Below are positions 54,557 to 63,356 of a stretch of 64,000 nucleotides of DNA, piece after piece. This DNA is from Aquisalimonas sp. 2447. Its GTDB lineage: Bacteria > Pseudomonadota > Gammaproteobacteria > Nitrococcales > Aquisalimonadaceae. The position numbers were made by a program, and so were the translations under genes. Location: contig NZ_CP050695.1 of NCBI RefSeq assembly GCF_012044895.1, positions 1,332,501-1,396,500 on the forward strand, in the 5' to 3' direction. The notes beneath the pieces are model-generated. The model ran no database searches. It was not told the origin of the DNA and saw only the letters and a list, made by a program, of their open reading frames with translations. Numbering within the stretch: position 1 is the stretch's first letter; the number at the start of each line of letters is the position of its first letter.

Positions 54557-54754
54557 GCCCCCTTTCGTGATTGTGACTGTCATCGACCTTTCCTTGTCTT
54601 GACGGCTCTCAGCGCCGCAGACCCGACTCACGTGCCCACGCACCTGTGCCAAAGCGAGCTTTTAGCGCCTCACCCTGAAGGTCTACTGTCATCATTGCGG
54701 GTGTGCAATTGCTTCCACCTGAACCAGGCAAAATCAGCCCTCTGCACGCGCTTT
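54266..54754. other. Duplicated intergenic flank plus relic of the three-helix gene end
   Basis: The first 290 bases correspond to the upstream flank of amidase copy 1. At 54575-54601 a stretch matches the last codons and stop of the small membrane protein gene (CTTGTCTTGACGG region), in direct orientation. No open frame with a ribosome site is present. Confidence 0.6.
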
Positions 54755-55132
54755 TTAAGTCGCGTTATGCGGCAGCTGGGCGTTCGGAGGCCCTTGTTCG
54801 TTCAGGTGAAAGTGATGAAGGAGCCTGTGGATGATCGGCAAGATCAGAATACCTAGAAACGCGGCGAACACTAAGCCGCTGTAGAAGCCGAACAGCCCGA
54901 CAAAAAACCGCCCGCCTGACGTCTCTGGTAGATCGAGTGGACCTAAGCCACCGAGCATCAGAACCGCGTTCGCAAATGCCTGGTCCCAATCGTGCCCTCC
55001 GAGAACCCCGAATCCGATCACCCCCGGCCCCAAGGAAATCAGCAACACCGCGATAGCCCCTATGAGATGCCTACCAAGCCGTCTGAGAAACTCTCGTGTC
55101 GGCAACAGAGGCTGGTGTTTTCTCTCGTACAT
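54755..55132 (-). CDS. Membrane protein of unknown function
   Basis: A 125-residue protein with three hydrophobic segments (about residues 23-42, 55-70 and 80-105): HLIGAIAVLLISLGPGVIGF, then NAVLMLGGLGPLDLPETSG and YSGLVFAAFLGILILPIIHR. The C-terminus is His-rich. The LMLGGLGP...ETSGGRFFVGLFGFYSG layout is loosely like the pore region of ion-channel-type proteins, but no filter motif can be claimed. Base composition is less GC-rich than the neighbours. Confidence 0.6.
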   Translation of the reverse strand: MYERKHQPLLPTREFLRRLGRHLIGAIAVLLISLGPGVIGFGVLGGHDWDQAFANAVLMLGGLGPLDLPETSGGRFFVGLFGFYSGLVFAAFLGILILPIIHRLLHHFHLNEQGPPNAQLPHNAT

Positions 55133-55279
55133 GCTCGTATACCCCTGCAGTCTCAGAATGAAGCGGCTCCGCTTCCACGGGACGTCTTGTTCGTTGATCG
55201 CAACGCAAAGGAAGGCCCCAGTGTCAGCGAACGACCAAGATGGAATGTGTCGAGGTGGTAATGTTTCTTTCTGCGGTTC

Positions 55280-55765
55280 TTAGGCTGCACATTCCACATT
55301 TTTTCGATATTGAAGAGCGTCTTCCCCGGAAAAGCTGTCAGTTATTTCTCTTGGGAAATTGGAGATATTCCTATAAGCGATTTTCATGGATGCTGTGTTC
55401 GATGAAGAAACCACGGCTTCCAAGAAGAATCGTCGGATTGGGGTGCCGGACAGGGTGCGCTTAAGCTCATCGATCCCCTTGGCCAAGATGGTCGCGCCTA
55501 GACCAGCGTTACGATATTCTTCTCGCACGGCGTAACCGACTTGGAAGCAGGGTACGTTGTCCACCATCTCCGTAAACGCGAAAACCGAGATCGCAACGAC
55601 TTGCCTATGCTTCAAAAAAACGTAGGTGAATCTTGGTGTACCACCGGGTTCGTCATCGATGAAGCCTAATTCTTTATGGATGCTGCAAGGACTGAGAGTG
55701 ACGACGCCTGCGTCCAGAGCCTCTTGGAGCTTTGAGAGGGTGTCCATTGGATCAGCCATTGGCAT
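55280..55765 (-). CDS. GNAT-type N-acetyltransferase
   Basis: A 161-residue protein with the acetyl-CoA-binding motif around VGYAVREEYRNAGLGATIL (V-x4-R-N-x-G-x-G variant) and a beta-strand/helix layout of the GNAT fold. The usual R/Q-x-x-G-x-G/A reads R-N-A-G-L-G. It is AT-richer than its surroundings, suggesting transfer from elsewhere. Substrate unknown. Confidence 0.7.
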   Translation of the reverse strand: MPMADPMDTLSKLQEALDAGVVTLSPCSIHKELGFIDDEPGGTPRFTYVFLKHRQVVAISVFAFTEMVDNVPCFQVGYAVREEYRNAGLGATILAKGIDELKRTLSGTPIRRFFLEAVVSSSNTASMKIAYRNISNFPREITDSFSGEDALQYRKNVECAA

Positions 55766-56081
55766 GTCAGTCGTCCTCGAATGTTCGGCAATGGCCTGTG
55801 CCGCCGAATAGCGAGTTCCCAGCCGACGGGCTGCAGATCACTGTCACTAACTACGAGCTTAGCGTCTCCACCATAGAGCTGCGCGTGTTGATAGCTTTGG
55901 CGGGGGCAGGGAAGGGTTCTACGCCCTTCCCATGGAGTGCCATTTAAGACGTTGGAGTGGGGCGGGTGTCGTGAATGGTTCCTGAAGCAGACTCTCGCAC
56001 ACCTCTGGCCAACGATGGCTCAGAGTCGAACTTGGCACCGGTAAGTGGTCACGTGGGCCGGGCCTTGGGCACTGCGAGCCG
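55766..56081. other. Intergenic region, no gene seen
   Basis: These 316 bases show no supported frame. The right part, from about 56020, belongs to the inverted duplicated block (matches the flank at about 25650-25720). The left part is the upstream region of the acetyltransferase gene. Confidence 0.55.
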
Positions 56082-56312
56082 TCAAGACAAGGTTAGATCA
56101 ATGACGGCCACGATCACCAATGCGGCGGCGGCAGGCCAGGGACTTCGTAGCACAACGCCGAACAGTACCAGAGGGATGAGGACGGTCAGCGCAGCCAGAG
56201 TGTGGGGCAGCTCCGCGACACCCGTGGCAGCCATGATCCATACGTAAAAGGCGCCCAAGCCACCGAGGAGGAGTCCGAACCAGACATTACGGCTGCGAAT
56301 TCGTGCTGACAT
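56082..56312 (-). CDS. Small three-helix membrane protein, copy 2
   Basis: A 76-residue protein differing from copy 1 (25422-25652) at about four residues (for example SARIRSRN, GGLGAFYVW, AAALVIVAV). GTGGAGG is kept before the start. It lies in the inverted block, next to decayed copies of the small helical gene and the SDR gene, yet its own frame is intact. Confidence 0.75.
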   Translation of the reverse strand: MSARIRSRNVWFGLLLGGLGAFYVWIMAATGVAELPHTLAALTVLIPLVLFGVVLRSPWPAAAALVIVAVIDLTLS

Positions 56313-56377
56313 GGCAACCTCCACGTCCTGTTGGCCGACGGATGCGAGCTGGCGGTCACAAGGCTCCATGTCCAGTC

Positions 56378-56500
56378 GCTCCGGCGTTCGATCTACTGGT
56401 CTATGTGCCGCATGAGATCGACCAGAGCTTCGTCAGGCCAGACGTCGCTCCTAGCGACTCTCTCATGTGGCGTCTTACTCTTCGCCATGTGTAAACGCCG
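56378..56500 (-). pseudogene. Decayed copy of the small helical protein gene
   Basis: Read on the minus strand, 56378-56443 matches the middle of the gene at 25013-25243 (the segment coding the WPDEALVDLMRRID region), and 56452-56500 matches its upstream flank. The part between, which should code the first dozen residues, and the whole C-terminal half are missing. Confidence 0.7.
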
Positions 56501-56591
56501 CACCCCGTCAGTGGTCAGTCAGTGAGGTACTGGATGTCTTTGCAGTGCAGATGTACAGCTACTGTATCGATATTGTCAGGAAAAGCAAATA

Positions 56592-56765
56592 AATGCACCA
56601 GTCTTGATCTGGGAGCACGGGGCGTGATCGGTGGGGCGCTCGCCGGGTGGGCTGCCGTCCACGCGCTTCGCAAGGCCCCGGGGAGCGCCGTCTGCTGTCC
56701 AATGAAAAGATGGCCGAAAACTTTGCCGCTGGTGCCGCAGCATGGACTGGAAAACGCGGTCGTAT
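56592..56765 (+). pseudogene. Decayed SDR gene with internal deletions
   Basis: Three pieces of the SDR gene at 24125-24856 follow one another: its first codons and glycine motif (GGGAGCACGGGGCG stretch), then the CGCTTCGCAAGGCCC piece from the middle, then the CTGTCCAATGAAAAGATGGC piece near the 3' third. The reading frame is broken at once (ATG CAC CAG TCT TGA). It is a relic of the duplicated block. Confidence 0.8.
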
Positions 56766-56812
56766 TGTTTTCCTCGCATTCACGCAGTACTCTCACACTG
56801 AACAATGACATG

Positions 56813-56830
56813 CGAATATCCAGATATGCG
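56813..56830. promoter_or_regulatory. Candidate ArsR operator
   Basis: CG-A-ATATC-CA-GATAT-G-CG is an imperfect 18-bp palindrome with a perfect ATATC-CA-GATAT core (56816-56827). ArsR/SmtB proteins bind AT-rich palindromes of this kind. It overlaps the likely arsR start codon, so the transcript may be very short-leadered, or translation starts at the earlier ATG 56805. Confidence 0.5.
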
Positions 56831-57161
56831 TGATCCAGAGACCTTCTTCCGCGCCCTCTCCGATGCCACGCGGTTGCGCTGCCTGTTGCTGCTGCTGGCA
56901 GAGGAGCAGTTGTGCGTGTGCGAGTTCGTGCATGCGTTGGATCTCTCGCAGCCACGGGTGTCGCGACATCTGGGGCATCTGCGGGATCTCGGCATCGTGA
57001 CCGATGAGCGGCGCGGGCAGTGGGTGCACTACAGCCTGAGTCCGGACCTACCAGTGTGGGCTCTGGAGGTGCTGGAGGCCGCATTCCAGGCCGAGGCGCT
57101 GAGTGACGTGCGCCAGCGTCTGGCCGGCATGCCGAACCGGCCGTCCATCAGCTGCAACTGA
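56826..57161 (+). CDS. arsR: Arsenic-responsive repressor ArsR
   Basis: A 111-residue winged-helix regulator (MRDPETFFRALSDATRLRCL start). The As(III) site of E. coli-type ArsR is present: C30-V-C32 in EEQLCVCEFVHALDLSQPRV, with C19 nearby. DNA-recognition helix is SQPRVSRHLGHLRDLG. An earlier in-frame ATG at 56805 would add seven residues. It opens an arsenic operon and should be released from DNA by arsenite. Confidence 0.93.
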   Translation: MRDPETFFRALSDATRLRCLLLLLAEEQLCVCEFVHALDLSQPRVSRHLGHLRDLGIVTDERRGQWVHYSLSPDLPVWALEVLEAAFQAEALSDVRQRLAGMPNRPSISCN

Positions 57162-57172
57162 ATGGAGAGGGC

Positions 57173-57592
57173 ATGAACATCCTGTTCCTGTGTACGGGCA
57201 ACTCCTGTCGTTCCCAGATGGCGGAGGGCTTCGCCCGCAGCCTCGCGGCGGGCAGCGTCGAAGTCGAATCCGCGGGTATCGAAGCCCACGGCAAGAACCC
57301 GCGGGCCATCGCGGCCATGCAGGAGGTCGGTGTCGACATCTCGGCGCAGGAATCCACGCGGCTGACCGACGCCATGCTGGAGCGGGCGGACCTGGTGGTC
57401 ACCGTCTGCGGCCATGCCGATGAACATTGCCCGCTGCTGCCACCGGGAACCCGGAAGCTGCACTGGCCGTTGGAGGATCCCGCCCGGGCCACCGGGACGG
57501 AGGAGGAGATCCGCACGGAGTTCCGCCGTATCCGTGACGAGATTCAGGAGCGGATGACGGAGTTGATGGAACTCGCAAGCCACGACCATTGA
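57173..57592 (+). CDS. arsC: Arsenate reductase, thioredoxin-coupled (LMW phosphatase type)
   Basis: A 139-residue enzyme with the P-loop C7-T-G-N-S-C12-R13 and the redox pair C79 and C86 (VTVCGHADEHCP), spaced as in the Staphylococcus-type ArsC (C10, C82, C89). It reduces arsenate to arsenite using thioredoxin. The start lies 11 bases after arsR. Arsenite is then exported by Acr3 encoded next. Confidence 0.95.
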   Translation: MNILFLCTGNSCRSQMAEGFARSLAAGSVEVESAGIEAHGKNPRAIAAMQEVGVDISAQESTRLTDAMLERADLVVTVCGHADEHCPLLPPGTRKLHWPLEDPARATGTEEEIRTEFRRIRDEIQERMTELMELASHDH

Positions 57593-57605
57593 GAGCTGAT
57601 CTTTT

Positions 57606-58718
57606 ATGAGCCAACCGCAGTCCACGACCAGCCGAGCTGACGACGCCCCGGACATCCGCGAGGGCATGGGCGTGTTCGAGCGTTACCTGTCCGTGTGGGT
57701 GGCGCTGGCCATCGCCGTCGGCGTAGCGGTGGGGCAGTTCGCACCGGTTGTCCCGGACACCCTGGCCCGGTTCGAATACGCCCAGGTCTCCATTCCGGTG
57801 GCCATACTCATCTGGGCGATGATCTTCCCCATGATGGTCCAGATCGATTTCTCGTCGATTCTGGGCGTGCGCCGTCAGCCCAGGGGGCTGGTGATCACCA
57901 CCACGGTGAACTGGTTGATCAAGCCGTTCACCATGTTCGCGATCGCCTGGTTCTTCCTGATTATCCTGTTCGAGCCGCTCATTCCCGGCGGGCTGGCGCG
58001 GGAATACCTGGCGGGCGCGATTCTTCTGGGGGCGGCGCCATGCACGGCCATGGTGTTCGTGTGGAGCTACCTGACGCGGGGTGATGCCGCCTACACCCTG
58101 GTACAGGTGTCGTTGAACGACATAATCATGCTGTTTGCCTTCGCGCCCATCGTCATGTTCCTGCTGGGGATCTCCGACATCATCGTGCCCTGGGAGACCA
58201 TGGCGTTGTCGGTGTTCCTGTACATCGTGATCCCCCTGACCGCCGGTTACCTCACCCGGGTGACGCTGATCCGGCGCCGGGGCATCGAGTGGTTCGACAA
58301 CGTCTTTATGAAGCGGCTGGCTCCGGTGACGCCCATCGGCCTGATTCTCACCCTGGTGCTGCTGTTCGCCTTCCAGGGCGAAGTGATCCTGAACAATCCG
58401 CTGCACATCGCCTTGATCGCCATCCCGCTGATCATCCAGACGTTCCTGATCTTCTTCATCGCCTACGGCTGGGCGAAGGCATGGCGGGTGCCCCATAACG
58501 TGGCCGCACCGGGTGCGATGATCGGCGCCAGCAACTTCTTCGAGCTGGCCGTGGCCGCTGCCATCGCCCTGTTCGGCGTGCACTCCGGTGCGGCGCTCGC
58601 CACCGTCGTGGGCGTGCTGGTTGAGGTGCCGCTGATGCTGCTGCTGGTGAAGATCGCCAACCGCACACGGCACCGATTCCCGGCTCCGGCCGAGGCTCAG
58701 CCCGCTGGCGGCACATGA
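57606..58718 (+). CDS. acr3: Arsenite efflux transporter Acr3
   Basis: A 370-residue membrane protein with ten helices. The conserved Cys of Acr3 is C146 (LLGAAPCTAMVFVWS), and the Glu-containing helix reads IGASNFFELAVAAAIALFGV. It exports arsenite driven by the proton gradient. It lies 13 bases after arsC and its stop overlaps the next start as ATGA. Confidence 0.96.
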   Translation: MSQPQSTTSRADDAPDIREGMGVFERYLSVWVALAIAVGVAVGQFAPVVPDTLARFEYAQVSIPVAILIWAMIFPMMVQIDFSSILGVRRQPRGLVITTTVNWLIKPFTMFAIAWFFLIILFEPLIPGGLAREYLAGAILLGAAPCTAMVFVWSYLTRGDAAYTLVQVSLNDIIMLFAFAPIVMFLLGISDIIVPWETMALSVFLYIVIPLTAGYLTRVTLIRRRGIEWFDNVFMKRLAPVTPIGLILTLVLLFAFQGEVILNNPLHIALIAIPLIIQTFLIFFIAYGWAKAWRVPHNVAAPGAMIGASNFFELAVAAAIALFGVHSGAALATVVGVLVEVPLMLLLVKIANRTRHRFPAPAEAQPAGGT

Positions 58719-59026
58719 TGGCGACGGGGCCACGCGTTCACCTGGATGCCGAGGCCGCCTCCTGGCTGGCAGCTCGGGGTGGTGTCGTGACCCTGCGGCC
58801 GTCGCCGCGCCACGGGTGTTGCGGCGGCACGGCACTGCTGCCGGTGGCGGAAGCACGAACCCCGGAGCAGCCGGAGGGCTGGCTATTGCAGGAGGTGGAC
58901 GGCATCCGCATCTATATTGATCCCGCCATGGCCGCGCATCCTGGCGTTCTGACCATCCGCGTCGAGGGCTTCCTGCGCTGGCGGCGGCTGTTCGTTGAGG
59001 GGGCAGGCCTGAATGCAGGGCACTGA
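58715..59026 (+). CDS. CC/Se-motif family protein
   Basis: A 103-residue protein with a vicinal Cys pair C35-C36 (PRHGCCGGTALLPVAEA). The family occurs in arsenic operons, with some members having selenocysteine at one Cys. It then has YIDPAMAAHPGVLTIRVEGF. A role in binding arsenite or an organoarsenical through the Cys pair is likely but not proven. The start overlaps the acr3 stop by 4 bases. Confidence 0.85.
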   Translation: MMATGPRVHLDAEAASWLAARGGVVTLRPSPRHGCCGGTALLPVAEARTPEQPEGWLLQEVDGIRIYIDPAMAAHPGVLTIRVEGFLRWRRLFVEGAGLNAGH

Positions 59027-59117
59027 CAGCCAATCGCAGCGGAAGCCCCGCCCATCGGTTCGCGGGGGCGTCCAGTAACACGAATTGGCTCGTGAGACGG
59101 GCCAGGGAGCAAGGACC

Positions 59118-59924
59118 ATGCTGAACCACGCTGTAGTTGGCGTTGATTTTTCCAGCGGCTGGGACGCAGTGCAGAACGCGCTGCCGTCGGTGACCGAGTG
59201 CCTCGGTGTCCGGCGTCTGACCTTGGTGTACGTGCTGGAGACCGGGTATCCCGCAGCACCTGAACTGGACCATGAAGACCACTACCGCGACCGGCTGCAA
59301 GCCCTTGCCGAACCGTTGCGCGAGCAGGGGTTGGAGGTGGACGTGGTCGTGGTGATCGGTCGTCCCGCAGTGGCGCTAAACGATGCGGCTCGCGATGTCG
59401 GCGCGGATTGTGTCGTTCTCGGCTCAAGAGGCCATTCGGCCTGGCGTGATTTCTTCCTTGGCAGCACGGTGATGGATGCTGCCCGCATGGCGGCACTGCC
59501 ACTGGTGATTGTCCCCGTGGACGGTGCCATGGGGGCGGATGGCCCGATACTGCTGGCGACGGACGGCTCGGCCAATGCCTCCGCGGCCGAGAATGCATTC
59601 CTGGACCTCGTGCTGCAGGGCCGGCGAGGGCACGCGCTCCACGCGGGCCCGCAGGCGAACGGCGCGAGTGCCCGCGCCGTGGAGGCGGAGCAGGCGGATC
59701 TGCGCCTGGAAGCGATGGCTGCGGCTGGTGTCACGACCCACCATGTGGACGCCGATCCCCGCGAGGCCATTGCCCGCATGGCCCGGGACGAGAAAGCGTC
59801 GCTGATTGTCGTGGGGAAACGCGGCCACAATCCACTGGCCGAGTTGCTCCTGGGCAGTACCGCGGAGGCAGTCTGCCGCCACTCGGGAGTGCCGGTTCTG
59901 CTGGTGCCTGCGGAGGAACCATGA
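59118..59924 (+). CDS. Tandem universal stress protein (UspA-type)
   Basis: A 268-residue protein with two Usp domains (about 1-140 and 145-268). Each ends with the ATP-binding motif: VVLGSRGHSAWRDFFLGSTV in the first, IVVGKRGHNPLAELLLGSTA in the second. Both keep the G-x2-G-x9-G-[ST] pattern approximately. AAGGA precedes ATG 59118. It overlaps the next gene by 4 bases, so it belongs to the arsenic operon. Its role there is unknown. Confidence 0.92.
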   Translation: MLNHAVVGVDFSSGWDAVQNALPSVTECLGVRRLTLVYVLETGYPAAPELDHEDHYRDRLQALAEPLREQGLEVDVVVVIGRPAVALNDAARDVGADCVVLGSRGHSAWRDFFLGSTVMDAARMAALPLVIVPVDGAMGADGPILLATDGSANASAAENAFLDLVLQGRRGHALHAGPQANGASARAVEAEQADLRLEAMAAAGVTTHHVDADPREAIARMARDEKASLIVVGKRGHNPLAELLLGSTAEAVCRHSGVPVLLVPAEEP

Positions 59925-60586
59925 CCCTGAACATACTTGTTTTCGTTGGCTCGACCCGGGACAGCACGCCACCGCGCCCGGCACGTCTGGGCTTGCGGGT
60001 GGGCCGCGCATGCGCCGGCAGGCTCGGGCAGCTGGGCCACGATGTCATGCTCATCGATCCGCTGGAGGTGGAGCTGCCAACCACGTTCAAGCCGCACTTC
60101 GCATACCCCCAGGGGCGCGCCCCCCAGCGGATGGAGGAGCTTGCCGAACGCATCGATGCCGCCGATGCCTACGTGATGGTCAGCCCGGAGTACAACCACT
60201 CCATGAGCCCGGCGCTGGCGCACCTGCTGAACCACTTCGGCAGCTCCCTGTTCGCGTTCAAGCCCAGCGCCATCGTCACGTACTCCGCCGGGCAATGGGG
60301 CGGTGCCCGTGCGGCGGTGGCCATGCGGACGTTTCTCGCCGAGCTGGGTTGCCTGCCGGTCTCGGCCATGATTCATGTGCCCAAAGCGCAGGAGGCGTTC
60401 GACGAGGACGGCGGATTCAATGCGGCGGTGGATGCATCCGGCTGGACCAGCTACCTGGACAGGACGCTTCTGCAATTGGACTGGTGGGCAACCGCCGCCC
60501 GTGATGGCCGCCAGCGGCGCGATCCCGAAACGCTTACCCCGGCCTTCAGAACCGATCCCTCGGAGCGTAATGCGCCGTCGGACTGA
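59921..60586 (+). CDS. NADPH-dependent FMN reductase-like flavoprotein
   Basis: A 221-residue flavodoxin-fold protein: ILVFVGSTRDSTPPRPARLG (phosphate loop) and YVMVSPEYNHSMSPALAHLL (flavin-binding loop), plus TYSAGQWGGARAAVAMRTFL. It would reduce flavin, quinone or an arsenic compound with NAD(P)H. A second flavoprotein, ArsH, follows 37 bases later, so two related reductases serve one operon. Confidence 0.9.
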   Translation: MTLNILVFVGSTRDSTPPRPARLGLRVGRACAGRLGQLGHDVMLIDPLEVELPTTFKPHFAYPQGRAPQRMEELAERIDAADAYVMVSPEYNHSMSPALAHLLNHFGSSLFAFKPSAIVTYSAGQWGGARAAVAMRTFLAELGCLPVSAMIHVPKAQEAFDEDGGFNAAVDASGWTSYLDRTLLQLDWWATAARDGRQRRDPETLTPAFRTDPSERNAPSD

Positions 60587-60623
60587 CACCGCACTAAGCT
60601 GAACCGCCCGCAAGGAACTCCCC

Positions 60624-61328
60624 ATGAACGAGCAGTTGCCGAACATCGACTCCCGGTATCTTGACCGCCCCACCCTGGATCGGCTGGTGGACGCGCCGCG
60701 TTCAGCGCATGCCCCCCGAATCCTGTTGCTCTACGGTTCTCTGCGGGAGCGCTCCTACAGCCGGTTGCTGGCAGAGGAAGCGGGTCGGATTCTCGAGGAG
60801 TTCGGGGCCGAGACGCGCTTCTTCGATCCGTCGGGTCTGCCCCTTCCGGATGACGCACCGGCGGATCATCCCAAGGTGGTCGAACTGCGCAAGCTCTCCG
60901 AGTGGTCGGAAGGGCAGGTGTGGTCGAGCCCGGAACGCCACGGCAACATGACCGGCATCATGAAGGCGCAGATCGACTGGCTACCGCTGGCCTACGGGGG
61001 CATCCGCCCCACCCAGGGACGCACCCTGGCGCTGATGCAGGTCAACGCCGGCTCGCAGTCTTTCAACGCCGTAAACAACATGCGGATCCTCGGTCGCTGG
61101 ATGCGCATGCTCACCATCCCGAACCAGTCGTCTGTGCCCAAGGCCTACGAGGAGTTCGATGAGCAGGGCCGCATGTACCCCTCGGCCCTCTATAATCGCG
61201 TCGTGGACGTCATGGAGGAGCTGATGAAGTTCACCCTGCTCACCCGCGATATCAGCGACTACCTGGTGGACCGCTACAGTGAACGCCTGGCCGACGACCG
61301 CCCGGTCGAGGCCGCCGCGGAGGCGTAG
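60624..61328 (+). CDS. arsH: Organoarsenical oxidase ArsH
   Basis: A 234-residue flavoprotein with the ArsH marks: [20 protein letters not shown] (phosphate loop), [40 protein letters not shown] and [18 protein letters not shown]. ArsH uses NADPH and FMN to oxidise trivalent methylarsenicals and phenylarsenicals. It is the last gene of the operon; a hairpin and a group II intron follow. Confidence 0.95.
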   Translation: MNEQLPNIDSRYLDRPTLDRLVDAPRSAHAPRILLLYGSLRERSYSRLLAEEAGRILEEFGAETRFFDPSGLPLPDDAPADHPKVVELRKLSEWSEGQVWSSPERHGNMTGIMKAQIDWLPLAYGGIRPTQGRTLALMQVNAGSQSFNAVNNMRILGRWMRMLTIPNQSSVPKAYEEFDEQGRMYPSALYNRVVDVMEELMKFTLLTRDISDYLVDRYSERLADDRPVEAAAEA

Positions 61329-61342
61329 GGCGGACCTTCAGG

Positions 61343-61366
61343 AGCGCCAGGCGAAGCCTGGTCGCT
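61343..61366 (+). terminator. Hairpin after arsH
   Basis: AGCG-CCAGGC-GAA-GCCTGG-T-CGCT forms a strong stem-loop 15 bases after the arsH stop. There is no T-run, so simple intrinsic termination is doubtful. It could also be the hairpin that some group II introns recognise, or part of the intron RNA. Confidence 0.35.
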
Positions 61367-61941
61367 TGGGATTGGTGGCATGGAGGCGGCCATGAAATTG
61401 CGAGAGGGACCCAGCGGGCCGTTGAGCCCGCCCGGTAGAGGTTGGCCACCAGCCGGAAGCGAGTCTTGCGCTGCAGTGGGTAACTGCTGTGGTGAAGCGT
61501 AGACAGCGAGTGTCCAGGCTGCGTGATTGAGCCCCGAAATCCGCGACATTGTGGGTGCCGACGGTGTCTGAAGACCGGAAGGCAGTAACGCTGCACTGTA
61601 GAGGCCTGGTGTGGTGTGCCCGCCGGGGTCCGAGAGCGGGGCATGGGCACATTGGGGTCCCCCAGGAACCTGGGAGGGCCTGTCGTCTCCGCCTAAGAAG
61701 TAGACGGTGCGGGCGACCGCTGATCCGCAGTCCGGGCCAGTGGTGGGAGCGTCCTCCTGCTGCTGGAGCGAAGGCTGAGGGCGCTGCGGCGGTATGGTGC
61801 TGCGAGGACAGCCAGAGCGGTGCCAGACGGGCGGCAGGCAGTCGGAGTCTCCCATAGTACCGGAGCAGCCGGGGAACGCGCCCCAGCGGACCCGGTGAAG
61901 GGGAAGGGGAGACCGTGTGAGTGGAGCTGTTGGAGGGACCG

Positions 61942-63243
61942 ATGGCGGAGGCATTGGACTCTGATCTCATCTCAACGCGATGCCAACAGATAGCGGATCT
62001 GGCGCGGCGTCTTCCGGACAGGCCGCTTTTGACGTTGGCCCATCACATTGACGAGGCGTGGTTGCGTGAGGCGTATCGACGCACGCGCAAGGACGGGGCG
62101 CCGGGCGTTGATGGTCGCACGGGTGCCGCCTACGGCGAGGAGCTTGAGGCGAACCTGAGCTCGCTGCTGGAGCGGGCGAAGTCCGGGGCGTACCGGGCGC
62201 CGCCGGTGCGGGGCACCTCGATCCCCAAGGGTGACGGGAGCGAGCGCCGAGCGCTCGGCATTCCGACGTTTGAGGACAAGGTGCTCCAGCGGGCGGTGGC
62301 GATGGTGCTGGAGGCGGTCTACGAGCCGGAGTTCCACGAGGGCTCGTACGGCTTCCGCCGGGACGCTCGGCGCACCAGGCGCTGCAGGCGGTCTGGCGGC
62401 CGTTGATGGCGATGGGCGGTGGCTGGGTGATTGATCTTGACGTGCGCAAGTTCTTTGACCGGGTCGACCATGGTCTGTTGCGGGAGGTGCTGCGTCGGCG
62501 GGTACGTGACGGCGTGCTGGTTCGGTTGATCGGCAAATGGTTGAACGCCGGCGTGCTGGAGGAAGGGCAGTGGCGCCAGCCTGGCGGGGCACCCGCAGGG
62601 CGGGGTGATCTCGCCGATGCTCGCCAACATTTTCCTCCACGAGGTGCTGGATACGTGGTTCGAGGACAGTGTCCGGCCCCGGTTGCGCGGTGAGGCGCAC
62701 CTGGTGCGTTTTGCCGACGATGCGCTGCTGGTGTTCGCCTGCGAGAGCGATGCCCGGCGGGTGATGGAGGTGCTGCCCAAGCGTTTTGCGCGCTACGGGC
62801 TGGAACTCCACCCGGAGAAGACCCGGGTTGTGCGGTTCGACCGGCCCGGATCGGGCGGAGGACCGCACCCGGAGACCTTCGATTTTCTCGGCTTCACCCA
62901 CTACTGGGGGCGGTCGAGGCGAGGGCGCTGGGTGGTCAAGCGCAAGACGGCGCGGGATCGGCTGCGCCGGGCCATGCATGCAATCGATCGTTGGTGCTGT
63001 GTGATGCGGCATCACCCCGTGGTTGAGCAGTGGCAAGCCCTGAACCGCAGACTCCGGGGCCACTACGCCTACTTCGGCGTGCGTGGTAACTTTGCAGCGA
63101 TCGACCAGGTCCGCTCCCAGGCGATGCGCTCCTGGCACCGATGGCTGTCGCGGCGCTCGCAGAAGGCGGCGATCCCGTGGTCGGAGTTCTCCCGGTTCCT
63201 GGAGTGTTACCCGCTCGCCCGGGCCAGGATCTGCGCCACGTAG
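61942..63243 (+). pseudogene. ltrA: Group II intron reverse transcriptase/maturase, two frameshifts
   Basis: From ATG 61942 (GGAGGGACCG before it) the frame encodes RT blocks 0-2 ([20 protein letters not shown], then [20 protein letters not shown]) to SYGFR. A missing C near 62361 shifts the frame; the next frame gives [20 protein letters not shown] and [15 protein letters not shown] second shift near 62590 leads to [20 protein letters not shown] and the active site RFADDALLVF, then the maturase part to TAG 63241. RT activity needs all three pieces in one chain, so this is inactive. Confidence 0.9.
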
Positions 63244-63261
63244 CGAAGCCACTCACACGAG

Positions 63262-63294
63262 GAGCCACTTGCGGGAAACCCGCACGAGTGGATC
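63262..63294 (+). ncRNA. Group II intron domain V
   Basis: GAGCCACTTGCGGGAAACCC and the following CGCACGAGTGGATC form the two-stem hairpin typical of domain V: an AGC triad at the 5' base, a GAAA tetraloop, and a 2-nucleotide bulge. Domain V is the catalytic core of the ribozyme and appears intact although the protein is broken. Confidence 0.75.
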
Positions 63295-63356
63295 TGTGGG
63301 GGCCGGCCGGGTAACCGGCCGGCCTACCCGACGTCAGCCTTCCCCTGGCCGGAGAA

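Larger units (their letters stand above)
56020..56770. repeat. Inverted repeat, copy B (pairs with 24250-25720)
   Basis: In reverse orientation this segment carries the three-helix protein gene (intact), a fragment of the small helical gene, and an SDR remnant. Compared with copy A, about half the length is lost through at least three internal deletions. Confidence 0.8.
61370..63332 (+). mobile_element. Degenerate group II intron
   Basis: A non-coding, structured 5' region of about 550 bases precedes a reverse transcriptase gene. After its stop come a domain V-like hairpin (63262-63294) and a GC-rich hairpin (GGCCGGCCGG-GTAA-CCGGCCGGCC, 63301-63324) followed by TACCCGAC, which fits domain VI and the 3' end near 63332. 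The 5' boundary is uncertain; no clean GUGYG was found. It lies between the convergent arsH and thiolase genes. The protein is frameshifted twice, so the copy cannot move by itself. Confidence 0.75.

Noticed and set aside
57399-59300. Minus-strand open frame of about 630 codons across the arsenic operon
   Set aside because: It spans several well-identified genes on the other strand and has biased Gln/His/Arg/Pro composition.
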